The notes: generated from the letters alone by a model not told the origin. 17,746 bases of DNA from Lentisphaerota bacterium (GCA_012514915.1 JAAYZJ010000168.1:1-17746), one strand, 5' to 3'; positions 7,639-17,746 are shown, counted from the first letter of the stretch. A program made the numbers and translations.

Positions 7639-8585
7639 ACGCCCAGCGTCCCGATGTAGCGTTCAGCCTCCAGAGCCGCCATGCAGCCGCTGCCGGCGGC
7701 GGTGACGGCCTGGCGGTAGCGGTGATCCTGGACATCGCCGGCGGCAAAAACGCCGGGAACACGGGTGCGCGTCTGGTCGGTCACGATGTACCCGTTGGGA
7801 TCGAGCTCGAGCCCATCCTTGACCATGGCGGTGTTGGGCGTGTGTCCGATTGCGATGAACAGCCCCTGCACGGGGAGGAGCGAAACCGCGCCGGTCTTGA
7901 CGTGGCGGACACGGACGCCGGTGACGGTGTTGGCCGCGGGATCGAGCACCTCCTCGACGACGTGATCCCAGCAGACCGTGATCGCGGGGTTGGCGAGCAC
8001 GCGGTCGGCCATGATCTTCGAGGCGCGGAAGGCGTCGCGGCGGTGGATGATGGTGACCGACGCCGCGAGGCGCGACAGGTAGAGGGCGTCCTCGAGGGCC
8101 GTGTCGCCGCCGCCCACCACGGCGACGGCCTGGCCCCGGAAGAACGCGCCGTCGCAGGTCGCGCAGCCCGAGACGCCGTGGCCGATCAGCAACTTTTCCG
8201 ACGGCAGACCGAGATAGCGCGCGCTGGCGCCGGTCGCGATGATCAGCGCCCGGGTCTCGAGCTTGTCGCCGGCCATGGCCAGCGTGACCTCGTGCACCCG
8301 TTCGGCGGGCGGCAGGGCGTCGTCCGCGGCCAGCCGCACGGCGCCGGCCTCATCCAACATGAACCGCACGCCGAGGCGCTCGGCCTGCCGGTGCATGCGA
8401 TCCATCAGGTCGGTGCCGCCCAGCGGCTCGGCGAAGCCGGGGAAATTCTCGATGTCGGTGGTGTCGGTCAACTGCCCGCCCGGATGCATGCCCTCGACGA
8501 CCAGGGGCTTGAGGCCGGCGCGGGCGGCATAGATGGCGGCCGTCAGGCCGGCGGGCCCGCTGCCGAGAATGATGATGGTCTCCAT
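7635..8585 (-). CDS. trxB: Thioredoxin reductase
   Basis: This 316-residue flavoprotein has the usual TrxB length and order: FAD-binding GSGPAG at 8-13, GGQLTDTTDIENFPGF (36-51), the redox-active CATC at 141-144, NADPH-binding GGGDTA at 158-163 and a second FAD-contact segment GVFAAGDVQDHRYRQ near the end. It passes electrons from NADPH via FAD and the CATC disulfide to thioredoxin in the cytoplasm, supporting ribonucleotide reductase and disulfide repair. The HRRD motif after the NADPH site (HRRDAFRASK) matches NADPH-preferring enzymes. It begins 2 nt after the second secretion ATPase and overlaps the ABC exporter start by 4 nt. No thioredoxin gene is in the window. Confidence 0.95.
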
Positions 8586-8587
8586 GA

Positions 8588-10315
8588 TCAGGTGTACCTC
8601 AGAATTTCATCCACCGTCGTGTAGCCATCCAGCAGGTTGCGGACACCGTCCTCGCGCATGGTCCGCATGCCGAGTTCACGGGCCTTCTCGCGGATCAGCA
8701 GGGTGGGCTTGCGCTCGTTGATGAGCTGGCGGATGGGCTCGGACACGCGCAGATACTCGAAGATGCCCTTGCGGCCCTTGTAGCCCGAGTTGTTGCACAC
8801 GGGGCAGCCGCGGCCGTAGAAGAAGGGACGGCCGCCGATCTGCTCGCGCGTCAGGGCGAGGCGCCGCAGCGTGTCGTCGTCGGGTTCGTAGGGGGTCCGG
8901 CAGTTGCTGCAGATCGTCCGCACGAGGCGCTGGGCCAGCACGACCTCCAGGGTCGACGAGACGAGGTAGGGGGGCACGTTCATGTCGACGAGACGCGTCA
9001 CGGCGCCGGCGGAGTCGTTGGTGTGCAGGGTGCTGAAGACGAGGTGGCCGGTGAGCGAGGCCTGGATGGCGATCTCGGCCGTCTCGAAGTCGCGGATTTC
9101 GCCCACCATCAGGATGTCGGGGTCCTGGCGGAGGAAGGCGCGCAGCGCCTTGGCGAACGTGTTGCCGACCTGGGGGTTGATCGGCACCTGGATGATGCCG
9201 TCCATGTCGTACTCGACCGGTTCCTCCGCGGTGATCAGCTTGGCGTCGCTCTTATTGATCGAATTCAGGCAGGAATAGAGGGTGGTGGTCTTGCCGGAAC
9301 CGGTCGGGCCGGTCACGATGATGATCCCGTTGGGTTTCTCGATGTCCATCGAGAGCATGTCGAGGACATCCTCCGGCAGCCCGAGGTTCTGCAGGTCGAG
9401 CGAGACGACGTTGCGGTCGAGCACGCGGAGCACGACGCTCTCGCCGAACTGCGTCGGCAGGCAGGAGACGCGCAGGTCCACCTGGTGCCCGGCGACCGAG
9501 ATCGCGATGCGGCCGTCCTGGGGCACGCGGCGCTCGGCGATGTTCAGGTTGGCCAGCACCTTGACGCGCGAGATGATCGGCAGGGCCAGGCGCTTGGGTG
9601 GCGGCTGCATCTCGTAAAGGGCTCCGTCGATGCGGTAGCGGATGCGGAACTCCTTCTCGAAGGGCTCGAAGTGGATGTCGGAGGCGCGGTCCTTGACGGC
9701 CTGGTAGAGGATCAGGTTGACGAAGCGGACGACGGGGGCGGCCCCGGCCTGCTCGGCGATCGCCTTCTCGTCCGTCAGATCCCCGGCGTCCCCCAGCGTC
9801 GTGTCCTTCTCGATGACCGACTCGAGGTTGGAGAGCATGTCGGCGACGGTGGCGCTGTCGTCGCCGTAGTATTCGTTGACCCGGTTGTGGACGTCGCCCT
9901 CGCGGGCCAGGACGAACGTGATGTCGCGGGCCAGAACGAACATGAGCTCGTCGGTGGCCAGGGGATCGACCAGGCTCGACGTGGCCAGCGTGACGGAGCC
10001 GGGCTGGACCGACACGGGCACGACATTGTACATGCGCGCCACGGCCGCCGGCACGGCCGAGCGGACCTGCGGGCTGATCTCCATCGCGGAGAGATCGACA
10101 TGTTCGCAGCCCATGTAGCCGGCCAGCATCTCCAGCAGGCTCTCCTCCTCGATGTAGCCCATGTCGATGAGCAGGTTGCGGGCCGGCTTGCCGCTGCGGG
10201 CATGCTCCTCCTGCAGCTCGGCGGCCTGCTGGGCGTCGAGCACCCCGTTGCTGAGGGCCAGATCCAGGATCGGATCGAGCACTTCGCGGCGGGTATGGTT
10301 CAGTTCATCCGACAT
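8588..10315 (-). CDS. Second PilB/GspE-type secretion ATPase
   Basis: This 575-residue type II secretion/type IV pilus assembly ATPase has an N-terminal MshEN-like domain (about 10-150) and then the bilobed motor. Visible motifs are the N2-domain RASDIHFEP (210-218), Walker [10 protein letters not shown] (336-344), Asp box ITAEEPVEY, Walker B ILMVGEIRD (401-409), His box [12 protein letters not shown] (423-434) and a zinc site with C469, C472, C504 and C507. The hexamer hydrolyses ATP at the inner membrane to push pilin subunits into a filament. The ATG at 10315 has AGGGAG (10323-10328) seven bases upstream. It resembles the PilB encoded two genes earlier in length, zinc site and motif order, and the pair flank pilT. 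It could serve a second filament or a type II secretion system. Confidence 0.88.
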   Translation of the reverse strand: MSDELNHTRREVLDPILDLALSNGVLDAQQAAELQEEHARSGKPARNLLIDMGYIEEESLLEMLAGYMGCEHVDLSAMEISPQVRSAVPAAVARMYNVVPVSVQPGSVTLATSSLVDPLATDELMFVLARDITFVLAREGDVHNRVNEYYGDDSATVADMLSNLESVIEKDTTLGDAGDLTDEKAIAEQAGAAPVVRFVNLILYQAVKDRASDIHFEPFEKEFRIRYRIDGALYEMQPPPKRLALPIISRVKVLANLNIAERRVPQDGRIAISVAGHQVDLRVSCLPTQFGESVVLRVLDRNVVSLDLQNLGLPEDVLDMLSMDIEKPNGIIIVTGPTGSGKTTTLYSCLNSINKSDAKLITAEEPVEYDMDGIIQVPINPQVGNTFAKALRAFLRQDPDILMVGEIRDFETAEIAIQASLTGHLVFSTLHTNDSAGAVTRLVDMNVPPYLVSSTLEVVLAQRLVRTICSNCRTPYEPDDDTLRRLALTREQIGGRPFFYGRGCPVCNNSGYKGRKGIFEYLRVSEPIRQLINERKPTLLIREKARELGMRTMREDGVRNLLDGYTTVDEILRYT

Positions 10316-10355
10316 TCACACGCTCCCTGTGCCTGCTCCACGCGTCCCGCGCCGG

Positions 10356-11443
<1,088 letters not shown>

Positions 11444-11444
<1 letters not shown>

Positions 11445-13159
11445 CAGTTGGCATCTCCCATCGTCGCGAGCAGCACTTCCTCGAGCGACGTCATCCCCGA
11501 CGCGACCTTCAGGAGGCCGTCCTCGCGCAGCGTCCGCATGCCGGCTTCGCGGGCCGCCACGCGCAGCTCGTTGGCGGGGCGCTGGTCGAAAATCATCCGC
11601 TGGATCGCGTCGCTCATCATGAAGATCTCGAAGATGCCCTTGCGGCCCTTGAAACCGGTGAGCGAGCAGGCGGGGCATCCGCGGCCGTGCCAGAGGGTGG
11701 CGCTGGCGATGCTGGCCGCGCCGGCCTCGCCGAGCATCTTGAGCTCGCGGGCCGTCGGCTTGCGCTCCTCCTTGCACTCGGCGCAGATGCAGCGGACCAG
11801 CCGCTGGGCCATCACCGCCTGAACCGCCGACGCCACGAGGAAGGGCTTGACGCCCATGTCCTGCAGGCGGGTGACGGCGCTCGGCGCGTCATTCGTGTGC
11901 AGCGTGCTGAACACGAGGTGGCCCGTCAGCGCCGCCTCCATGGCGATGTCGGCCGTTTCGCTATCGCGGATTTCGCCGATCATCACGATGTTGGGCGCCT
12001 GGCGCAGAATGGAGCGCAGCGCGACCGAGAAGTCGAGGCCGACATCGCGGTTGACCTGCACCTGGTTGATTCCCGTCATCTGGTACTCGACCGGATCCTC
12101 GACCGTGATGATCTTGCGATCCGGCCGGTTGATCTGCCCGAGACAGGCGTAGAGCGTCGTCGTCTTGCCCGACCCGGTCGGCCCGGTCACCAGCAAGACG
12201 CCGTCGGGCAGGCCGATCAGTTGCTCGAACCGCGTCTGGTCGTCCGAGAGAAAGCCGAGCTGGGGCAGCCCCAGCGCCACGTTCTGCTTGTCCAGGATAC
12301 GCATGACGATACTCTCGCCATGGTTGGTCGGAACCGACGAGACACGCAGGTCGAGGTCGCGCCCCTTGACGTTGACCTGGATGCGGCCGTCCTGCGGCGT
12401 CCGCTTTTCCGAGATCTTCATCCCCGCCATGATCTTCACGCGCTGCAGGATGGCCGACTGCAGGCGTTTGGGCGGCGGCTCCATGTCCTGCAGGGCGCCG
12501 TCGATGCGGTAGCGCACCCGGAAGCGGGTCTCGAGCGGTTCCAGGTGGATGTCGGAGGCGCGGCGCAGAAAGGCCTCCATGATGATCATCCCGACGAGCT
12601 TGATGATCGGCGCATCCGATTCGGAGGCGTCGTGGACGCCAAGCTGCTCGTCCAGCGAACTGCCGCGCGTCTCGACATCGACCGCGCTGTCGTCGATGTC
12701 GCGCAGCAGCGAGTCCATGTCCGATTCGCCCGGGTAGAGCGTGTCCAGCGCCTTGACGATGTCGGCCCGTGGCGCGACGACCCCCTCGACGTTGCACTTC
12801 AGGACGAAGCGCAGCCGGTCGAGCGCGTCGTAGTTCAGGGGATCGGCCATCGCAACGGTCAGCGTGTCGCCGGCTTTGTGCAGCGGGACGACGCCGTACT
12901 TGCGCGCATCCTCGGAGGTCATGACCGTCGCCAGGTTAGCGTCGAGCCCGGCGGGATCGATGGTGACGACCTCCATCCCGAACTGTCCGGCGATCAGGTG
13001 GAGCACCTCGACTTCCGAAACCTGCTCCGTCCGGATCAGATGGTCGATGACCGTCTCGCCGGTGTCCTTGAGCGACAACACCGCCTCGTCGATCTGCCCG
13101 GCGGAGACCATTCCCTGCTCCTGCATCATCTGCAGGACATAATCATCGTTCGACGTCAC
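11444..13159 (-). CDS. pilB: PilB-type pilus assembly ATPase
   Basis: This 571-residue motor ATPase has an N-terminal MshEN-like domain (about 5-140), a linker, then RASDIHLEP (200-208), Walker [10 protein letters not shown] (326-334), Asp box ITVEDPVEY (351-359), Walker [10 protein letters not shown] (391-399), His box [12 protein letters not shown] (413-424) and a four-cysteine zinc site (C459, C462, C495, C498). It drives pilus extension at the inner membrane. The start is GTG at 13159: it sits in GTGA with the gatB stop and has AGGAG seven bases upstream. The next gene is pilT, with a one-base overlap, so the extension and retraction motors are made from coupled messages. The segment before Walker B reads RQAPN, where many relatives have RQDPD. 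PilB is preferred over GspE because of the direct pairing with PilT. Confidence 0.9.
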
Positions 13160-14634
13160 AAAACCACTCCTGGCGCCTGCGCCGCGCCCGATCCGGATTC
13201 CCCGCCGCGGCGCGCCTCCAGGCCGCGCGCCACGAGCGCGCCCACCTGCTTCGGGTCGGCCTTGCCGCGGCTGAGTTTCATGACCTGACCGACGAGATAG
13301 CCGGCGGCCGCCTGCTTGCCGGCCAGGTAATCGGCGACCGGTCCGGGATTGTCGGCCAACGCCGTCTCGACCCACTCGGCGATGACGTGGGCATCGCCGA
13401 CCTGCCCCAGCCCCCGCGCCCGGACCAGCGCCGCCGGATCGCCGCCCCGGCTGAAGAGCTCGGGCAGCAGGGCCTTGGCGGTCGGCTGGTTGATCGTGCC
13501 GCGGCCGACCAGGGCGATCAGATCGCCCAGCGCCTCGGGCGTCAGCGCGCACGCCTCGATCCCCGTGCCGCTCTCGGCCAGCAGGCGGAGCACCTCGGTC
13601 ATGATCCAGTTGGACGCCGCCTTGCCGTTGCCGCACCGCCGTGCGACCGCCTCGAAGAAATCGGCGACGGGACGCTCGGCCGCCAGCACCTCGGCATCGT
13701 AGGGCGGCAGTCCGTACTCGGCCGCCAGGCGCGCCCGCCGCGCGGCCGGTCGCTCGGGCAGCGTCGCCCGCCACTCCGCGATCTGCTCGGCGCTCAGCAC
13801 GACCGGCAAGAGGTCGGGGTCGGGGAAATAGCGGTAGTCATGGGCGTTTTCCTTGCCGCGCATCGACTCGGTCACGCCGGCGTCGGCATTCCAGCGGCGC
13901 GTCTCCTGCAGGATCACCCCCCCCGCGTTGAGCAAGTCCGCCTGCCGGACGATCTCGTGCTCGAGGGCCGCCTGGACCGCCTTGAAGCTGTTCAGGTTCT
14001 TGATCTCGATCTTGGTGCCCAGCCGCTCCGCGCCCGCGGGCCGCAGGCTGATGTTGGCATCGCACCGCATGTTGCCCTGCTCGAGGTTGCACTCGCCGAC
14101 CTCGGCATAGACGAGCGTCTGGCGCAGCGCCTGGAGAAACGCGACGGCCTCGGCGGGCGCGCGCAGCTCGGGCTCGGTGACGAGCTCGATCAGCGCGACG
14201 CCGCAGCGGTTGAAGTCGACCCCGCTGAAGGTGGCATGGTGGACGCTCTTGGCCACATCCTCCTCGAGATGGATGCGGGTGATGCCGATGCGCCGGGCCG
14301 CCCCGCCGACGGTGATGTCCAGGTGCCCGCCGATGCAGATCGGGTGCGGATACTGCGTGATCTGGTAGTTCTTGGAGACGTCGGGATAGAAGTAGCTCTT
14401 GCGGTCGAACTTGCTGCAGCGGGCGATCTCGCTATCGAGCAGCATCCCCGCGATCGCCCCCAGCCGGACCGCCTCGCCGTTGATGGCCGGCAGCGTGCCG
14501 GGATAGCCGAGGCAGACGGGGCAGATCTGGGTGTTCGGCTCGGCGCCGGCCTGCGTGCCGCAGCCGCAGAACATCTTGGAGACCGTCTTGAGCTGGACGT
14601 GAACCTCGAGACCGATGACGACGTCGTACTTCAC
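13156..14634 (-). CDS. gatB: Asp-tRNA(Asn)/Glu-tRNA(Gln) amidotransferase subunit B
   Basis: This 492-residue protein opens with [20 protein letters not shown], the GatB signature, and carries the zinc-binding pairs CGCG and CPVC about 20 residues apart. The kinase-like cradle domain that activates the misacylated tRNA follows, then the C-terminal YqeY-like tail domain that grips the tRNA (AGYLVGQVMKLSRGKADPK). GatB phosphorylates and amidates Asp-tRNA(Asn) or Glu-tRNA(Gln) with ammonia from GatA. The start is GTG at 14634, overlapping the gatA stop in GTGA with GGAGG six bases upstream; longer in-frame extensions would run through gatA. The gene's own stop overlaps the pilB start in the same way. 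Length is normal for the family. Confidence 0.96.
   Translation of the reverse strand: MKYDVVIGLEVHVQLKTVSKMFCGCGTQAGAEPNTQICPVCLGYPGTLPAINGEAVRLGAIAGMLLDSEIARCSKFDRKSYFYPDVSKNYQITQYPHPICIGGHLDITVGGAARRIGITRIHLEEDVAKSVHHATFSGVDFNRCGVALIELVTEPELRAPAEAVAFLQALRQTLVYAEVGECNLEQGNMRCDANISLRPAGAERLGTKIEIKNLNSFKAVQAALEHEIVRQADLLNAGGVILQETRRWNADAGVTESMRGKENAHDYRYFPDPDLLPVVLSAEQIAEWRATLPERPAARRARLAAEYGLPPYDAEVLAAERPVADFFEAVARRCGNGKAASNWIMTEVLRLLAESGTGIEACALTPEALGDLIALVGRGTINQPTAKALLPELFSRGGDPAALVRARGLGQVGDAHVIAEWVETALADNPGPVADYLAGKQAAAGYLVGQVMKLSRGKADPKQVGALVARGLEARRGGESGSGAAQAPGVVL
13167..13171 (-). promoter_or_regulatory. Ribosome-binding site fixing the pilB GTG start
   Basis: AGGAG on the minus strand lies seven bases before GTG 13159. 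It supports a GTG start that overlaps the gatB stop codon, and not a start further upstream inside gatB. Confidence 0.8.
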
Positions 14635-16094
14635 GGCCGACCTCCCCGCTCCCGCGCATGGAGTTCCTCGCAGGCCGCGGCCACGCGCAGCATGCGGTCC
14701 TCGGCAAAGGCCGGCCCCAGCACCTGGAGCCCGACGGGCAGCCCCGCCGCCGTCGTGCCGCAGGGCAGCGAGAGCCCGCAGATGCCGGCCAGGCTGGCCG
14801 CGACCGTGTAGCTGTCCCCCAGATAGAGGGCCAACGGGTCGGCCTGTCCCATGCCGGCCGGATAGGCGGGCGTCGGCGAGACGGGGGCGAGCAGTGCGTC
14901 GCAGCCGGCGAACGCCTGCTCGAAATCGCGGCGGATCAGCGTGCGCGCCTTGAGCGCCCGCAGGTAGTAGGCATCGTAGTACCCGCTGCTGAGCACGTAG
15001 GTCCCCAGCAGGATGCGCCGCTTGACCTCGCTTCCGAAGCAGGCGGCGCGCGTGCGGCAGTAGAGATCCTCCGGCGATTGCGGATCGTCGGCCCGCGCCC
15101 CGTACCGCACTCCGTCGAAGCGCGCCAGATTGGCCGAGACCTCCGCCGTCATGATGATGTAGTAGGTCGCAACGGCGTAGCGCGTGTGCGGCAGGCCGAC
15201 CTCGACGATCTCGGCGCCGGCGTCGCGGCACCGGTCGGCCAGGCGGCGGACGCACGCCGTGACTTCGGGATCGTTCCCCTCCGCGAAATAGTCGCGCGGC
15301 AGCCCCAGCCGCAACCCGCGCACCCCCCCCTCGCAGCCCGCCACGTAGTCGGGTACCGGCTGGTCGACGCTGGTGGAATCGCGCGTATCCGGCCCCGCCA
15401 TGACACCCAGCAGCAGCGCGGCGTCGCGCACCGTGCGCGTGATCGGCCCGATTTGATCCAGCGACGAGGCGCAGGCCACGGCCCCGAAGCGCGAGATGCG
15501 TCCGTAGGAGGGCTTGAGCCCCACGCAACCGCAGAACGAAGCGGGCTGCCGGATCGATCCGCCGGTGTCCGAACCCAGCGCGCCCAGCGCGATCCCCCCG
15601 GCGACGGCGGCGGCCGACCCGCCGCTCGACCCGCCCGTCACCCGGCCCGGCGCCGCCGGATTGCGCGACGGACCGTAGCACGAAGCCTCGGTGGTCGAGC
15701 CCAATGCAAACTCGTCCATGTTGGCGCGGCCGACGAACAGGGCGCCGGCCGACCGCAGGCGCTCGATCGCCGTGGCGTCGAACGGCGCCCGGTAGCCGTC
15801 CAGAATGCGCGAGGCGCAGGTGCAGGGCTGGCCGGCCACGCTGATGTTGTCCTTGATGACCAGCGGCACCCCCAGCAGCGCTCCGGCGCGCCCCGCGGCC
15901 AAGGCCGCGTCGGCCGCTTCCGCCTGGGCCAGGGCATCCTGCTCGTCGACCCACGTGTAGGCATTCAGCTCGCCCTGGCGCCGGTGGATGGCTTCCAGCA
16001 GGGCCGTCACAAGTTCGAAGGACGAAAAATCGCGTTGTCGCAGAGCCGTTGCCGCTTGCTGCAGAGATAGTTGTTCGAGATCAATCAGCTTCAC
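14631..16094 (-). CDS. gatA: Asp-tRNA(Asn)/Glu-tRNA(Gln) amidotransferase subunit A
   Basis: This 487-residue amidase-signature protein releases ammonia from glutamine and channels it to GatB. The Ser-cisSer-Lys triad is visible as K81 (in VIKDN), S156 (in [15 protein letters not shown]) and S180 (in [12 protein letters not shown]). Spacings of 24 and 99 residues to the catalytic Ser match those in Staphylococcus GatA (79, 154, 178). The start is GTG at 16094, eight nt after the gatC stop, with an AGGGG ribosome-binding site upstream. An ATG further upstream would add 32 residues inside gatC and is not favoured. With GatB and GatC it makes correctly charged Asn-tRNA or Gln-tRNA, implying the organism lacks at least one of the direct synthetases. 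Confidence 0.96.
   Translation of the reverse strand: MKLIDLEQLSLQQAATALRQRDFSSFELVTALLEAIHRRQGELNAYTWVDEQDALAQAEAADAALAAGRAGALLGVPLVIKDNISVAGQPCTCASRILDGYRAPFDATAIERLRSAGALFVGRANMDEFALGSTTEASCYGPSRNPAAPGRVTGGSSGGSAAAVAGGIALGALGSDTGGSIRQPASFCGCVGLKPSYGRISRFGAVACASSLDQIGPITRTVRDAALLLGVMAGPDTRDSTSVDQPVPDYVAGCEGGVRGLRLGLPRDYFAEGNDPEVTACVRRLADRCRDAGAEIVEVGLPHTRYAVATYYIIMTAEVSANLARFDGVRYGARADDPQSPEDLYCRTRAACFGSEVKRRILLGTYVLSSGYYDAYYLRALKARTLIRRDFEQAFAGCDALLAPVSPTPAYPAGMGQADPLALYLGDSYTVAASLAGICGLSLPCGTTAAGLPVGLQVLGPAFAEDRMLRVAAACEELHARERGGRP
14641..14645 (-). promoter_or_regulatory. Ribosome-binding site fixing the gatB GTG start
   Basis: GGAGG on the minus strand lies six bases before GTG 14634, inside the last codons of gatA. 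Together with the GTGA overlap it decides the gatB start. Confidence 0.8.
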
Positions 16095-16102
16095 AAACGC
16101 CC

Positions 16103-16402
16103 CTATTCGACAATTTTCGGCACCTTGAATTCCGTCAACGTCCGCACGGGGGCATTGGCCAACGCAGTTTCCCGTTCGAGGCCCGGACACAACGCATCGT
16201 CGCGGAAACGGTTCCCGGCGGGGAGACCATGCGAAGTTGGCTCGATGCCCTCGAGATCCAGCTCCGCAAGCTGATCCATGTAGGCCAGCACGCTACCGAG
16301 CTGATCCCCAAAGACCGACTCTTCCTGTTCCGTCAGCCGGATATGCGCGAGCTGCGCCACATAGGCGACATCCATGCCGCGGCTTGTTTCCGTCGTAGCC
16401 AT
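16103..16402 (-). CDS. gatC: Asp-tRNA(Asn)/Glu-tRNA(Gln) amidotransferase subunit C
   Basis: This 99-residue subunit has the family pattern: VAYVAQLAHIRLTEQEESVF near the N-terminus, QLGSVLAYMDQLAELDLEGIEP in the middle, an RDD motif and the C-terminal FKVPKIVE. GatC wraps around the GatA-GatB interface and stabilises it. The ATG at 16402 has AGGGA seven bases upstream; the internal Met10 would also give a normal GatC. The gene order gatC-gatA-gatB is the common bacterial arrangement. Confidence 0.93.
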   Translation of the reverse strand: MATTETSRGMDVAYVAQLAHIRLTEQEESVFGDQLGSVLAYMDQLAELDLEGIEPTSHGLPAGNRFRDDALCPGLERETALANAPVRTLTEFKVPKIVE

Positions 16403-16429
16403 GCGTGTTCCCTGTTCGTCGTCCGGCGG

Positions 16430-17212
16430 CTATTTATCCTCGGGGCGGATGACCGGCGGTGCTTCTGCGGGCGGCTCGGCGCCCCCCCCGGGGGCCGCGG
16501 CGGGCACAGCGTCAGGCGCGGCAACTTCCACCGCCCCGGCGACGGGCGCGGCGGCGGGCCCCGGCGGCACCGCATCCGTTTTGGGCGAGAACGTCACGAC
16601 CGCCTCCGTCCGGTCCGCCGGCACAACCTGCCCGGCCGCCTCCGCCGGACAGGCTCCGGCCTTCCCATCGACGGGCGCGGTGGGAGTCTCGACCTTCCCG
16701 CGGGGCGCGCGGCGCCCGGGAGGCCCGTAGCGGCCATAGCGACGCTGCTCGGTGTTGCGCTCGACAAGGGTGAACTGGTGCGTCGCCGCCAAGCGGCGCC
16801 ACTGCTCCGGCGTCAGCTTCAGCTGGCTGTTGACCGCATTGGCCACCTCGTGCAGTCGTCGGCCATCGACCACCGTGACCGGGCCCACGCCTGCGGCTGC
16901 GGCCTGAAGCTGGTTCACCGCGCCGCCCTCGCCGACCAGCACGAGCCGGTCGGCAACCAGCGCGGACCAGTCCGCGCGACTCAGGGCGGTCCATCTCCCC
17001 GCCACCGCGTCGAACCGCTCCAGCGACAGCATGTCGTCCTCGCCTGCATGGCAGATCAGCGTCACCGCGCGGGGAAACATCGACAGGAAATCGAAACCCA
17101 GATGAACCAGGTCATGCCGGGCTGGAACAGCCAACACGACATGATCCGCAGCGGCACCCATCAAGGGCGACAGCATCAACAAGCCGACAAGCCAGCATTT
17201 TCGAATGTCCAT
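16430..17212 (-). CDS. Exported Pro/Ala-rich protein of unknown function
   Basis: This 260-residue protein is not recognised. It starts with a clear signal peptide (MDIRKCWLVGLLMLSPLMGAAADH), with likely cleavage after the AAA, so it is periplasmic or surface-exposed. A globular part of about 130 residues follows, with alternating hydrophobic strands. Then comes a short Arg/Gly/Tyr patch (RRYGRYGPPGRRAPRGK) and a C-terminal 95 residues rich in Pro, Ala, Glu and Val that look disordered, without a membrane anchor or sorting signal. The globular part also reads well as coding: EGGAVNQLQAAAAGVGPVTV and LKLTPEQWRRLAATHQFTLV look like ordinary strand and helix segments. The ATG at 17212 is chosen over a TTG six bases earlier because AGAGGAG (17219-17225) is six bases upstream. 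It is the first gene after the strong promoter and is 27 nt from gatC. Confidence 0.7.
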   Translation of the reverse strand: MDIRKCWLVGLLMLSPLMGAAADHVVLAVPARHDLVHLGFDFLSMFPRAVTLICHAGEDDMLSLERFDAVAGRWTALSRADWSALVADRLVLVGEGGAVNQLQAAAAGVGPVTVVDGRRLHEVANAVNSQLKLTPEQWRRLAATHQFTLVERNTEQRRYGRYGPPGRRAPRGKVETPTAPVDGKAGACPAEAAGQVVPADRTEAVVTFSPKTDAVPPGPAAAPVAGAVEVAAPDAVPAAAPGGGAEPPAEAPPVIRPEDK

Positions 17213-17218
17213 GTTCAA

Positions 17219-17225
17219 CTCCTCT
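17219..17225 (-). promoter_or_regulatory. Ribosome-binding site of the first operon gene
   Basis: AGAGGAG on the minus strand lies six bases before ATG 17212. It favours this ATG over the TTG at 17218, which would sit directly against the site. Confidence 0.8.
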
Positions 17226-17263
17226 TCCGTCGCAACAGGCGAAACCGGAACAAGCCAGACGCC

Positions 17264-17292
17264 ATTATCACCGCTGGGGATTCAACTGTCAA
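17264..17292 (-). promoter_or_regulatory. Near-consensus sigma70 promoter of the gat-pil operon
   Basis: On the minus strand, TTGACA (17287-17292) and GATAAT (17264-17269) are separated by 17 bp. The -35 box is perfect and the -10 box differs at one position. The predicted start near 17257 gives a leader of about 45 nt before ATG 17212. It begins only 14 bases after the galU stop codon, and no terminator separates the two, so some galU read-through may add to expression. Confidence 0.85.
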
Positions 17293-17306
17293 CGCAAAGC
17301 CAAGCA

Positions 17307-17746
17307 TCAGCCGCCGCGCCGCTGCCGCGTGATGGCCGCGGCCATCTCGATGATGAAGTCGCCGAGGGGGACCTTGAGGTCGTCCCGTTCGAGCGCGTAA
17401 TGAATGTTGGTTTTGATGAAATCGAGATTGTTGCCCGCATCGTGCCGGATCGAGGCGACCTGGCAGCCGTGCAGGGGCCGGTTGCGGGCCAGCATGCGCA
17501 GGGCGTCCGTCAGTTGAATCTCGCCGCCCTTCCCGGGCCGCACCTGCTTGAGGGCGCCGAAAATCGCCGGTTCGAGGATGTAGCGGCTGGCGATTACCAG
17601 CCGGGAGGGTGCCTCCTCGGGCGCGGGCTTTTCCACCAGATCCCGGACGGTCCAGACCGGGCCCTCCAGCGGATCGCCGACAATCACGCCGTAGCGGCTC
17701 ACCCGGGCCAGCGGCACCTCCTCGAGCGCGACCACGCAGGTCCCCA
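17307..17746 (-). CDS. galU: UTP-glucose-1-phosphate uridylyltransferase, C-terminal part
   Basis: The gene enters from beyond the right edge; about 145 C-terminal residues are visible. They contain ALEEVPLARVSRYGVIVGD, LVEKPAPEEAPSRLVIASRY, ILEPAIFGAL, the active-site-region GKGGEIQLTDAL and DAGNNLDFIKTNIHYAL, all in GalU order. The enzyme makes UDP-glucose from glucose-1-phosphate and UTP for polysaccharide and lipid glycosylation. Related sugar-nucleotidyl transferases such as RfbA lack the GGEIQLTDA and VEKPxPEEAPS combination. The frame is open to the window edge and the true start lies outside. Confidence 0.92.
   Translation of the reverse strand, partial: GTCVVALEEVPLARVSRYGVIVGDPLEGPVWTVRDLVEKPAPEEAPSRLVIASRYILEPAIFGALKQVRPGKGGEIQLTDALRMLARNRPLHGCQVASIRHDAGNNLDFIKTNIHYALERDDLKVPLGDFIIEMAAAITRQRRGG

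Noticed and set aside
13387..16070. Plus-strand open frames opposite gatB and gatA
   Set aside because: Arg/Gly/Ala-rich shadow translations without domains; the opposite genes are unmistakable.

Overview
The window is GC-rich bacterial DNA. Its gene content is a multi-Asp-box sialidase-like protein, a cobalamin-binding radical SAM enzyme, a glycyl-radical activase, GatCAB amidotransferase, type IV pilus motor ATPases and an MsbA-like exporter. This would fit a Gram-negative, anaerobe-leaning member of the PVC group (Kiritimatiellota, Verrucomicrobiota or Lentisphaerota). That placement is inference from content only; there is no rRNA or marker search behind it.

Left end (1-1270): an accessory-looking patch on the minus strand. 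It holds the N-terminus of a DNA adenine methyltransferase that runs off the edge, a G-tract repeat, and a small Xre-type helix-turn-helix gene whose stop codon lies in the loop of its own terminator hairpin. A two-tRNA operon follows, reading tRNA-Arg(ACG) then initiator tRNA-fMet(CAT). It has a clear sigma70-type promoter and a long strand-specific terminator.

Plus-strand operon (1415-4995): three closely spaced genes, namely a cytoplasmic-looking Asp-box (BNR) protein, a B12-binding radical SAM protein with an unusual CX4CX2C cysteine motif, and a pyruvate-formate-lyase-activating-enzyme homologue with two ferredoxin-type clusters. No glycyl radical enzyme is present, so the activase is an orphan here. 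This is the most likely home of an undescribed pathway in the window.

Minus-strand operon (17212 down to 5079): ten genes follow a near-consensus promoter (TTGACA, 17 bp, GATAAT), with every gap 40 nt or less and four start/stop overlaps. In transcription order they are an exported Pro/Ala-rich protein of unknown function, gatC, gatA, gatB, pilB, pilT, a second PilB/GspE-type ATPase, trxB, an MsbA-like ABC exporter and a DEDDh exonuclease. The arrangement joins tRNA-dependent amidation, the extension/retraction motors of a type IV pilus or related machine, thiol redox and membrane export in one transcription unit.

Right edge: the C-terminal part of a GalU-type UTP-glucose-1-phosphate uridylyltransferase, also on the minus strand, enters from beyond the window.
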